Source: Sipunculus nudus
Taxonomy: Eukaryota; Annelida; Sipuncula; Golfingiida; Sipunculidae
Length of the DNA: 64,000 bases
Reading direction: 5' to 3'
Assembly: GCA_026874595.1 (NCBI GenBank)
Contig: CM049311.1
Location: 39,018,676-39,082,675, forward strand
Shown here: in pieces, positions 50,867 through 60,446 of the stretch
Position numbering within the stretch: position 1 is the first letter of the stretch
Layout: every line of letters starts with the position of its first letter
Program-made: the position numbers and the translations under genes
The notes under the pieces: model-generated
Databases searched by the model: none
What the model saw: only the letters and a program-made list of their open reading frames with translations
Told to the model about the DNA's origin: nothing

Positions 50867-51700
50867 AACTCGCCTGACTATAAGTGATCTGAGTCATAGT
50901 TATAATCCATTGTGCATCATCCATCCATCTGTCCATTAGACTTGCATGTTTTGAAACTGTTAGACTTACCAAAATTCCACATTCTGTTAAATGTCTCTGA
51001 GTTCTCCTACCAAATGGAAAACTGGGCCACTGCAACTTCTTTCCTTTGCGATTTAAGGAAAAACCACAATTTACCATAAAAATCTTTTTATTACACTTCA
51101 GGACTAACTAATATCAAAACCACCCATCTGTTTTTCTTCATATTTACCATAAATATTCCCCTTTTTAGTTCCTATGTGCATGCCAGAAATTAGGTCACCA
51201 TTATGTAATTGATAAAAGTTATGGGCCCAAACATAATGTATTTTGTAAAAATATCAGGAAAGATATTTACTCAATATGATAATTGCTGAAGCTAGAGACT
51301 TTTTTCAGGGATATAACATTATTTAATCAAGATTCAATTATATGCACAGAATTAGATCTGAATTTTATTAGCATAAATGGAAAATCAGTACCTCAAATCT
51401 TGCCCAACTTTGACCATTGCAGGTTTTTTTTTCCTGCAAGTACAGGTGATAAAATTTTCACAGCAGGTATACATAAGGATTTAATATGTTAAATTGTAAA
51501 TAAAATCTATAAAATTAGGCTAGTTATTGAAGTTTTTCAGAGGCTCTTATATGTTCTTTTGCATTGTCCAGCTCCAGGCCACCAACTTCACCATCACTAC
51601 AGCCCTGCCTGGGTAACCTTATTAGTGATGCAACAATGGTCAAGCACCCCTGCTGTCACAGGTGTACAGTTATTCTCATGTCACCTGTGTAAACACCTGA
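50867..51700 (+). mobile_element. Family A copy 6, without 3' end
   Basis: Diverged 5' hairpin AACTCGCCTGACTATAAGTGATCTGAGT at 50867, then the shared body and the extension ('GTCCAGCTCCAGGCC', 'TTATTAGTGATGCAACA', 'ACAGGTGTACAGTTATTCTCATGTCAC') also found at 8940-9070. No 3' palindrome follows before the next element. Confidence 0.7.
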
Positions 51701-51837
51701 ACAGCTTATCAAATAGCCAACCAATGATCATGGTAATAGTATAGATCTTATATTCACAAACTGCTTACATGCTTCAGTTCAACTTTAGGAAATAAATTGT
51801 CAGATCACAATATATTATTTGCAATAATTTGTTCCCT

Positions 51838-51945
51838 TGGTAATAATAATAATAATAATAAAAATAATAATAATAATATTTATGATATTTACAATAATAA
51901 CAATATTTATAATAAAAATAATAATTAGTAGTAGTAGTAGTAATT
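51838..51945 (+). repeat. AAT/TAG-type microsatellite
   Basis: Interrupted runs of AAT/ATA triplets followed by TAG triplets ('TAGTAGTAGTAGTAG'). Ordinary simple-sequence DNA. Confidence 0.9.
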
Positions 51946-52695
51946 TTTTGTATTTTTTACTATCTTGGTTTCATTATCAAACAGTAAATAAGTGGAAAGT
52001 AATAATCACTACACATCAGATAAAGTGTTTATTTTGTGATTAGTAGCCTTGCATAAAACTTAATAAATGTATCTTACAGCAGTTTTCACCAAATTATTTA
52101 GAGTAAATTAAACCCAAAACCCTGTTTTATGAGAAGAGACAATAAATGTATATGAAACAGGTTTTAGGAATAATCTTAAGCAGCCATATAAAAAATATGA
52201 AAGACTTAAGTCATTTGTTATGGAAAAAGATAAACTGAACATAGCCATATAGCCATCTGTTTTCTTAAAAAGTGTGTGCTGCTGAATTTCCATTAGGGGC
52301 CAGTGCTTAAAATAATGTTTCATTTATTAATATAAAGTGGATTTCAGCATGCTTGGTGGCGTTATTGACCCAGGTGGAGGAAATGTTTGAGCTGGAAAAT
52401 GAAAAAGGATTTCCAAGTTTTACAGAGTTTGGTATGGTAGGAGATTAAAGCTGTTAGCTCATGTGGAATCAATTAGGGTGTGCCTGATTGGAGAAGATTT
52501 TGTCAAATCAAACTATATCTGATGAAATTGGATTAAGTTAACAGGAAAATCCCCCCTGGCTTTCAGAAATTTTCTTTTGACTGGCTCAAAATATTTTCCT
52601 CAGAAAGGCTGCAAAATTAAAATAAATGGTAACGTGATTGATCACCAGCTCCATCTTGTGTTGATGCATAAAAAGTATTCTTCTCTTCAATTTTT

Positions 52696-53493
52696 AGATC
52701 AACTGATTGTAAGTCATCTGAGCTAAAGCAGTCACCCTTTTTCTGTTATGTGTCTGTCAGACCAACAATTTTGAAACCATCAGACCAAAAAATCTGAATT
52801 TTGACATACATTTGACATGTCCCTTAAGTTCTCCTAACAAATCTGGAACTGGGTTATTGTGTCCTTGTTCCTTTGAGAAATTGAAGAAATTCTCTGTTTC
52901 CCATTGAAAAAAAGTATTGTTCTACTTCAAGACCACCTAACATCAAAACCACTGCTTTTAATTTGTTCATGTATGGCTTAAATAGTCCTCTATATATTTT
53001 CTATTTACATGCTACAAATTATGGCATTATTACTTTATTTGTGGAGGTTTTATGGACCAGGTATTATGTATTTTGTTATAACAGCTGAAAAGATGTTTAT
53101 CCCTTTAAAATATTGCCAGTTGAAGCTAGAGAATTGTTTTCAAGCATATAACTGTATTTAATTGAATTCAGTTATATACCTGGAATGGTATCAGAACTTT
53201 GTTCATCTTTAAATTGTTAACATAAATGAAAAATCACTTCCTTAAATGTTGCCCAACTTTGAACATATGGCACATTTTTCCCTGTTGACACTGTTGATTT
53301 AATTTCCACTTGATGCAAAAATATTGAGTTAAGCTTTTATATTTTGAAAATAAAAGCACTAAAATATACATACATGTCCATTGATCATCTGGCAGTAACA
53401 ATACAAAGCAATAACAATAGAAATAAAAATATTCTGTATGTGCTTAAATTCTACAAAATTCAGCTGAGGGCAGTGACCAATGGGTCTCTTGTT
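52696..53493 (+). mobile_element. Family A copy 7: compact complete element
   Basis: About 800 bp with both ends: AGATCAACTGATTGTAAGTC + ATCTGAGC at the left, and CAGCTGAGG, ACCAATGGGT and CTTGTT (53488-53493) at the right. It carries one copy of the body ('AGACCACCTAACATCAAAACCACTG', 'CCTCTATATATTTTCTATTTACATGC'). It is the shortest two-ended family A member here and so the best guide to the basic unit. Confidence 0.75.
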
Positions 53494-53820
53494 TTCCAGA
53501 TGATAATTGATTATACAAAGGTGCAACCATATTAAATAATAATGAAAGAATATGACCAATCATGCATGCAATCAGTAAATTAGCACAATTTTACCCACAT
53601 ATCATTGTCATTTGAAAGACAGAATAATTGAATCTTAGAAAGACATAGATCAGATGCAAAAGTATAAGTACCATTGACTATTGTGTCAGAGGAAACTTAA
53701 CCTGGTATTGTGCATTGCTCACAATAGTTAATTCATCCTTATGAGACTGAGGTATGTGCTAACATAAAGCATGAGATACAATGGTGTATGGTGAACTTTG
53801 TCTGCAGCTGTCTGAAGATA

Positions 53821-54519
53821 TATGCTCCCGATGCAGCGGAAATCTTGCGCTTCTAAAGAAGCAACCGATTTTCACGCTTCCAGCTTTGACCGTTTATGAT
53901 GTATTTAGACACCAGATGGCGGTTTGTTTTCCACTGAAATAAACGTGCGTATGATGTGACAAGCAGCCAATCAGATGCCAATAAACAAACACTCGACAGG
54001 CATCCTGGCTCCGCCCATTGCTGCGCTTCAAGCGCCGCTTATTGAGTTTCCGGTCAAATTTAAATTGCTCCCTGTGCATTCTCGCATCATCGACCGATTC
54101 GATTATGACATTATGACTGTGTTAGCGTAGCCATGTATCTGTTGTCTGCAGAACTGAAACCAGCAAGCGAGGTGTGCACGCAGCCTTTGTTGTTACGTTT
54201 CATGTGAATTACAGTTCACCAGCCGAGCATCCTATGTGCCCAAGGCCCTAAGCAAACCACGTCAGGGGCAATTCTCTCTGAGCCTGTGGCCTGTTCAGAC
54301 GGTTACACTGGGGGATGAGCTGTCACTCAAAAAGAAATTAATATGATTTGCTCTGTGTATTCCTCGCTTGGCTTTGTCTTCCAGCACAAGGTCTCATCTG
54401 ATTGGACAAAAATACAGTGCTCCCCTCTGGTGTTGCAATTCAGGATATGAGGTCATAACAAACAGCACCTTACGATATAGGTAGTAGCCCTATAGGTAAA
54501 GCGCTGTGTAAAGAGCGTA
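53821..54519 (+). mobile_element. TIR element with 9-10-bp TSD, family M-a copy 2
   Basis: The direct repeat TCTGAAGATA lies at 53811-53820 and 54520-54529. The element runs from TATGCTCCCGATG to GTAAAGAGCGTA; both ends match copy 1 (10375-10839) in reverse. It keeps the subterminal palindrome GCTTCTAAAGAAGC. It is 699 bp against 465 bp for copy 1; the difference is an internal segment (about 53890-54200) with 'GCCAATCAGATGCC' and CpG-rich stretches. No transposase. Confidence 0.85.
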
Positions 54520-54789
54520 TCTGAAGATAATGCCTGATGAGTTACAGCAAGAGTTTTAATTACAAATATAAATCTAAGGAGAAGTATTCAGCCTAGGATT
54601 ATAAGTCCTGGCAATATTTACCTCAACAAAGTAAGGATGTATAATTTTCAGACATATTCTTAATTTTTTTCATATTTGATTGTTGCAAAGTAAGAGAAAT
54701 CATTTTTGAGATGGCAGAGGTAATTTGTTATGTTGAAATTTACTTTTCTGAAGAAATTTGGTTCTAGCAGGTCCAGTTAACACTGATTA

Positions 54790-55080
54790 TACCTAAAAGT
54801 TACAAAAAAAGGAGTGAAAAGTTACAAAAAGGACTGAAAAGTTACAAAACCAAAAAAACAAAATATCAAGTTATTGAAAACAGCCAAAAATGCTGAAAAT
54901 TAGTTTTAGACTGTCAATTAAGTTAGCAAATTGTGTGCACTTTTTCACTCATCATAAAAGATATGATGAAAAACTAATTAAAAGTATCTCAGATGTACAC
55001 ACAATTTACTAACTTCATTGACAGTCTAAAACAACCTTTCATTCATTTCAGTAACTTTTCAGTACTTTTTGGTGTTTAGC
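54790..55080. mobile_element. Fold-back (inverted-repeat) element
   Basis: 'GTTTTAGACTGTCAATTAAG' at 54903 is mirrored by 'CATTGACAGTCTAAAAC' ending at 55032. The arms extend through TTAGCAAATTGTGTG to give about 40 paired bases around a ~50-bp centre. Outer pairing ('AAAGTTACAAAAAGGACTGAAAAGTTAC' against 'GTAACTTTTCAGTACTTTTT') is weaker. No TSD was found. It could be a MITE or a local inverted duplication. Confidence 0.65.
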
Positions 55081-55640
55081 AAACTCTATCTGTGGACCAT
55101 GCAGAAGGGCTGTCGGGTTTTAAGGGACACATTGTAAAAGTACAAAAAGAAATCAGTAAGAGAACTAGTAATTAATATGATAAGTACTTAATTGTAAAAT
55201 ATAGACTTATTAAGGTAGCATTCCTATAACGGTTATATCTGAAATCAATCCAAAACATGTTTTAACTTCATATTTGACCCCATAAAGTATACATTATTTA
55301 AAACCTGGAACAGTGTTCTGTCTGATGGTATACACATTTTTTACCTTTTCATTCATTTTCACATGATTTTTGCATTTTTAAAAACTTTATCTTTTCAATA
55401 GGTACACCATTTTAAGGATATAATATAAATCAAAATTAAAAAATTAGCATTGTGAGTTCATAACCACTAACAGAGACCATAACAGGCTCCCCATCTTTCA
55501 TGTTTATCAAATGTTTACAGTTCATGGGCAATACAGACTATATTGCCAAACATAAGCAGCTCCTCTCAGAATATTTAAAGGGTGAACTGTATGATATCAA
55601 ACTGAACATTATCTCTTTTCCATGTGCTAAATTATTAAAC
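55081..55640. other. No gene seen
   Basis: AT-rich intronic sequence. A 72-codon frame near 55500 runs into the family A tail that follows, so it is not a gene. Confidence 0.45.
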
Positions 55641-55644
55641 CCTT

Positions 55645-55682
55645 ATAGACAGCTGAGCAGCATGACACATTGGTCCCTTGTT
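55645..55682 (+). mobile_element. Isolated family A 3' terminus
   Basis: ACAGCTGAGC, a spacer, a diverged ACATTGGTCC palindrome and CTTGTT. No family A 5' end or clear body precedes it, so it is a remnant. Confidence 0.55.
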
Positions 55683-56640
55683 TTAACAGTTGGTCTAAAG
55701 GTTAAAAAAGTAATGTAAGTGGTGCACACCTTTTTTAAGACTATAGCTGTGTGAAGGTTCTTATACACTAGCTTTAGGGTGGACAAGCGGAGCATTCAAA
55801 ACTTGGTCTAATGGTTCAGATTTACAATGGAAAAGAATACTCATGGTTACAATTAAGATTACCAGCAAACAAAAACACAAGGTCTTGGTTATGAAATTGT
55901 GAAGATTGAGCCATAAAACTGCATGGACAAGTGATGAGCAATTTTTATTGGTTCACAATATGGGCTCACATCCACTGTGAAAGATTGTTTGTTCCAGGAC
56001 TGACGTAACAGGAAGTGACATCACACAAACAGTTCCCGTTAGAAAACTGTCAACCTTATGATGCTGGAAAGCTCTGTGCACCACCCCAGTTAAGAAAGTA
56101 GTAATTGTTGGTAACCAGTCCACAGAGCACCAGATTTCTTTGTTGCCTAGCACGTACCTCTCTTATGGTGTCTTCACACAGAGAAGTTCAAATGTGTGAT
56201 AACAGAGTCGTGGTGGCAAACAGACCATTAAGTGTCAGACAGAAGAACAAAAGACACACCAATTTTGTAAAAGTACCAGGACACAATGGAAGCAAAGAGC
56301 TGCCAGTGTATCAGCAAAAATTGAACATCACAGGTCTTCTGTCAGTGAATATTATAGTGTGAATAGCAGTGACTTGAAGTTTACTTTCTGCACTGAGTCA
56401 GACATTTTCTATTTATTCCTTTAGAAATTTGTCTGTTATTGGGGATTAGGAACTTCACCTAAATATTAGAAATATTATCTCTGGATCATTTGCAAAAAGA
56501 ACATTTGTCTTTTTTCCCAGTAGTTATAAATGTCTAATAATATTGGGAATGTACAAACCAAATCTAATTTGTGTGCTAACTGCCATAATTCCTGTGCCTT
56601 GTACCACTTGATTGCTTGTAGTGACTCGTTTTCCAGAGAT
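55683..56640. other. Intronic sequence
   Basis: No gene recognised. A frame near 56240-56320 contains 'VKVPGHNGSKE', faintly like an RNase H motif, but the match is too short to call. Confidence 0.35.
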
Positions 56641-56644
56641 CATT

Positions 56645-57596
56645 TTTAGCGAACAAGTGTGAGCTTATGTGATGGTGCGGCATCGTCCTTCGTACGCCGT
56701 GCCTTGTGCGTCATCTGTACGTTAACCATAGCTATCTCAAAAATGGCAGGAGCTAGCATCACCAAATTTTTTGCAAATAATCAGTCATCTGAAAAACTCT
56801 ATTTTGTTTCTCAGATTTTGTTTATTGTTTTCTAACTGCATTTTCTAAGATTTTATAGGGAAAAAGCTAAAAAATCTTTAAATATCTTATTCTCCAAAAC
56901 TGTCCAGCCGAATTGTCCAATATTTCACAGAAATGATCCCTGGAACAATCTCTCTCAAGGTTGTTCGAATGGTTCTAGTTTGGAGATTTTTGGCTGAGTT
57001 ACAGGAGGTTGAACTTAGTCATCTGTCCAAAAAAGCACACTAAAATTAAAATCTTAGAAACGGCTAGAGCTATAATCACCAAATTTTATACCAATGTTTT
57101 TCACATATGTCATATCTGAAATTGAGGTATTGGTGGCACCCCCTACATTGATCTTTTTTTTACAAGCGAAAATGTAATTTTAAACTCTTCTAGCTTATAC
57201 ACTGATTTATGATGAAACTGTTAAGCTGATTGGTTTAAACTTTACAAGAATTATTCTATGGTAGGGTTCAGCCAGTTTTTATAAGAATAGATTGGGTAAA
57301 TACAGCTTTAAAAAAGCATTGTAGCCAATTGAAAAAGGCTTTCTGTGTTTGAAAACAGATTTAACAACATGCTGAGTTTCAGCAGGCAAGTCAAGAGGTC
57401 ACTCAGTACAACCAGGTGGGGTCCAGACATCTCCATGGCAACTGACCTGGCTCTGTCGGGTGTCTAGACAATGTGTCTAAACGTCTAGACACAGCGTCTA
57501 GACGTCTAGACACAATGTCTAGATGCAGAATTCCCAGATTATTGGAATTATCTTTCAGCTGTTTGAAAAAAGATTTGTCATCTAAAAAATTATCAG
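56645..57596 (+). mobile_element. Family B copy 2, without 3' end
   Basis: TTAGCGAACAAGTGTGAGCT + TATGTGATGG opens it. The family B body follows ('ATGGCAGGAGCTAGCATCACC', 'AACTGTCCAGCCGAATTG', 'TCATATCTGAAATTGAGG'). It runs to the next family B 5' end at 57601 with no 3' tail between. The palindrome cluster at 57462-57530 lies inside its last part. Confidence 0.65.
57462..57530. repeat. Cluster of GTCTAGAC palindromes
   Basis: The 8-bp palindrome GTCTAGAC or its half-sites recur about seven times in 70 bases (GTGTCTAGACAATG, AACGTCTAGACAC, GCGTCTAGACGTCTAGACAC, ATGTCTAGATG). No other family B copy here carries it. It could fold as a cruciform or be a protein-binding array. Confidence 0.7.
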
Positions 57597-57600
57597 ATTT

Positions 57601-58429
57601 TTAGCGAACCTGTGAGCTTATGCAATGTTGCTGCATCGTCCATCATGCGTTAGTGCGTTGTGCGTCATCTCTAGTGAACCATACCTATCTCAAAAATGGC
57701 AGGAGCTAGCTTCACCAAATTTTTTGCAAATAATCAGTCATCAGTCATCATTTGTTTATTTTTTTTCTAACTGCATTTTCTTAGATTTTTGCACAGTGTC
57801 CATCTGTTCATCTACCTTGGGATAAAAACACTCATATCTCTGCATTGGTTGGGATTATCGACCTGAAATTATGCATGTGTATAGAGCTCACATAGCTCTT
57901 AATCATACACAAAAGTGATGGCGCCACCTGCCAACATTTTTGCACAGCGTCCGTCTGTTTGTCTGCTGTGGGCTAAAATCACTCATATCTCAGTAGTGGT
58001 TTGACTTGTCGGCCTAAAATTTTGCATGTTTATACATTTTGGACAGCTTTCTTGATTTTGTGGTAGGTGGCGCAACCTACATACACATTTCTGCTGCAGG
58101 CATCCAGGCTATTATGCAACACACCTCACTCTATTTCCCCTTGCCACTCAATCTATGCCTCACTTCACCTGTCCCTCTCTGATTTTGGTGGATACAAATA
58201 GTCGCTTGTTGACTACCCGTATTCTAGTTTTTGTGTTGTGTGCACCCATGCTAGAATTTCAGCAGTGATGTTTGTTTAATTGTTTCTTGTTCTAAGTGTT
58301 TGTTCTAGCATTCTAAGCGTTGTTCATATACATGTTACACATGTTCTTGAAAAGTAATGGCCAGCATTGAAGCATTATACCTGGTGTAATCTCATTGCAC
58401 AGGTTCGCATTAGGCCTGTAGGCCTTGTT
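57601..58429 (+). mobile_element. Family B copy 3 fused to a family C Helitron end
   Basis: Opens with TTAGCGAACCTGTGAGCTTA. At about 57785 the sequence changes to family C interior ('GCACAGTGTCCATCTGTTCA'), which ends with hairpin AGTCGCTTGTTGACT, CCGTATT and CTAG (58224-58227) before T. Family B then resumes ('TTGTGTTGTGTGCACCCATG') and ends with CACAGGTTCGC-ATT-AGGCCTGTAGGCCT-TGTT (58424-58429). The family C 5' end is missing, so a deletion joined the B body to the C interior. Confidence 0.72.
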
Positions 58430-58605
58430 TTATTTTTGTTTTGCTTTTTAAGTATATATGCATGTTAATTGCTTCCTGCATGGATGATGCATCCATAATG
58501 ATTTTTTAAAAAGATGCAGGAAAAGCCTATACCAATTAATCTGAGGAAAAATAGCAAAAAATTAATTATTGAATCAAGATCTTTTTGTATTTTTGTGTGT
58601 TTTAG

Positions 58606-58792
58606 GTAATGTTTGGGACATCTGATGGCCATATAATCGTCATGAGTGCTAGTGGGGTAATGTTGAGTCAGGTGACAGTCCATGAAGGGTCAGAGGTCAA
58701 AGTATTGATGTGGTCATGTGAACGCTTCAACACGGAATGCGTGATGGACCTTAGTAACATGGAAAATGGACCAGAAGACCTCTTCAGGAACA
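58606..58792 (+). CDS. TULP4: TULP4 exon (third in window), WD40 blade
   Basis: 187 bases: 62 codons plus one base (phase 1 at the donor). The acceptor is TTTTGTGTGTTTTAG; the donor is ACA|GTAAGT. The peptide begins 'VMFGTSDGHIIVMSASGVML', then 'SQVTVHEGSEVKVLMW', and ends 'ENGPEDLFRN'. The vertebrate TULP4 stretch after PDDQ is, from memory, VLFGTADGQVIVMDCHGRML..V.LHES, so the start aligns well. After 'LMW' this protein diverges, as expected of a loop between blades. It joins the previous exon in frame. The following exon, which should start with two bases completing a codon, is not seen in the remaining 5.2 kb. Confidence 0.9.
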
Positions 58793-59589
58793 GTAAGTGC
58801 TATAGTCTCCATGAAGCAAAACACATTTATGCTACAACATGCCATATCAAATACTTTTTAAAACCCTATGGTCTTATATGTTTATATGGCAAAATAACAT
58901 GAGAAACCTTAAGTCAAGGATTCTCAGCTGGCAGAAAGAAAATATGTCCAACCTGCCAGCACAGTGACAAGAAGTGACCTTGCACATACAGGTAGAATAA
59001 ACGTCAACAGTTTTGATTAGCACTCCAGGTAAGCATGCAGGGCTGATATCCACCTGAAAATTTAATTTAGCTTAGACTGGCCCAGTCAATGAAATAGTTA
59101 TAACTTAAATGTTGCTTCTGACAGAGTAATCAAACGTTCCCGTGTTGTATTGCACTTAGTATTGGTACCACCATCTTGCGGCAACTCATATTACTAATTT
59201 TCCACTATCTGACCCTCTTATTTCATGGACTGGTAATCTTGGACAAACTCTGGCTCAACCAATCAGTGCGAGATATTCAGGTGCATACAACGAGTGCAGT
59301 CAAACTGTACCAGCTGACAGACAAACTGTCACTGATTTCATATCCAGGTAGAATTTATTCTCCGGTGATTTAGTCACTTCTTCCTTGACCTAGCCTTCCT
59401 CAAAATTTATCAAAATCTGTGAAGGAATGCTGGAGAAAATTGTGATCAAACACAAAAAACAGACAAATATGGGTATACAGATAATCTGTTAATATAAATA
59501 AGAAAATGTTGATGTAATATGTTAATGTAAAATAGTCTGTCTGTATTTATTGAATAATGTGTGAAATCATAATTAGCTTATCTGGCCAT
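58793..59589 (+). other. Start of the next TULP4 intron
   Basis: No exon found. A 65-codon frame at 59176-59373 ends near a GTAGAA but shows no similarity to TULP4 that I can see and lacks a good acceptor. Confidence 0.5.
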
Positions 59590-59598
59590 ATGCCTGAT

Positions 59599-60157
59599 TA
59601 GCCCTGACAACCTGACTCTGCAGGCAATGATAATTGGGCTTGTGAGCCCACATGAGTCGTAATACAAGCAATATTGAGGAATGCATCGCAGTGGTCTTCC
59701 ATTTTGTTGCATTCATATTGTGGTAAAAAGCCCATAATCTTAACATTATGCTACAAAAGATGGATTAACACAAGAGAATAAATGTAAACTCATAACCCAA
59801 ACTGAAACCCTGTCTCTATGGTAATGTGTCATTTCCTGTAAGTTGTCTGTATCCAGTAACCTTTGTGAGCCAGGCTTGTATTCATGTGTTCATAAATTCA
59901 ACAAACATGAGAAGGGGTTTACCAATATACAGAACTTTTTTAGCTCATGTTTGGTGTTGTTAGAAAGTACACTAAAAATGCTAATGATTGGTCTGGTTTA
60001 TGTCAGTTGAAAGTGTACCTGTAGGCCATGAGGCATAAAAAATGACGAAAATATTTGCATCCTCATGTGACCTTATAATGCGTTCCTCAGACCTAGATGT
60101 AAAGGCACTCTGGCAGCCAATAAACTGGCTGTAATGTCAGAAGGCTGTCAGGCTCTA
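59599..60157 (-). mobile_element. TIR element with 9-bp TSD, family M-b copy 2
   Basis: Opposite orientation to the copy at 26358. The ends TAGCCCTGACA and CAGGCTCTA correspond to that copy's ends. Flanks ATGCCTGAT (59590-59598) and AGGCCTTAT (60158-60166) agree at 7 of 9 positions, a decayed 9-bp target duplication. Shared interior: 'CCCATAATCTTAACATTATGC', 'AAACTGAAACCCTGTCTCT', 'AAAATGACGAAAATATT'. No coding. Confidence 0.78.
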
Positions 60158-60292
60158 AGGCCTTATGAGCTATTGTCAAAGTGATTCTGCATCCATCTGA
60201 CATCCATAATTAATAAAATGCTTCTTCTCCTTTATTTCTCTAGCGATTTTCATTTTGTTTATGTTATCTGATAGGACTAGGTGTGTTTTTGT

Positions 60293-60446
60293 AGCTCAGC
60301 TGACTTTCAGTCATGCTGGGCTATAGAGATGGGACTTTGTCCGGCGTCCTTCCCTCTGTCCGTCCGGCCGGCCGTCCGTCCGTTAGCAGGGCACAAATCG
60401 TAACCATAGGGGCTAGGGCCATAAACCCTATGCAGTCTTAGAGGTT
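60293..60446 (+). mobile_element. Family A copy 8, 5' part, split by family E
   Basis: AGCTCAGCTGACTTTCAGTCATGCTGGGCTATAG (hairpin), a GTCC/GGCC microsatellite, then 'GGGCACAAATCGTAACC' and a partly diverged 'AGAGGTT'. After the family E insertion the family A text continues at 62206 ('GATCTCCTTGCAAACCTGAAATTAGGTCACTGCGACCTATATTCT'). Confidence 0.78.

Larger units (their letters stand above)
27266..58605 (+). other. TULP4 intron of about 31.3 kb
   Basis: Bounded by GTGAGT and a TTTTAG acceptor. It carries a 5.4-kb minisatellite, a 29-bp minisatellite, at least nine rolling-circle-type element copies or fragments, MITEs, a broken gypsy fossil and a fold-back element (listed separately). No further TULP4 exon is expected, because the exons on either side join inside one conserved stretch of the protein. 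Confidence 0.8.

Noticed and set aside
54480-54520. tRNA-like or SINE head ('GGTAAAGCGCTGTGTAAAGAGC')
   Set aside because: It is the terminal inverted repeat of the M-a element, which has 9-10-bp duplications and no poly-A or tRNA fold.
56240-56320. RNase H-like 'VPGHNG' motif of a retroelement
   Set aside because: Only about six residues resemble the family motif, with no support on either side.
59176-59373. Next TULP4 exon
   Set aside because: The peptide does not resemble the TULP4 stretch expected after 58792, and the phase does not fit a good acceptor.
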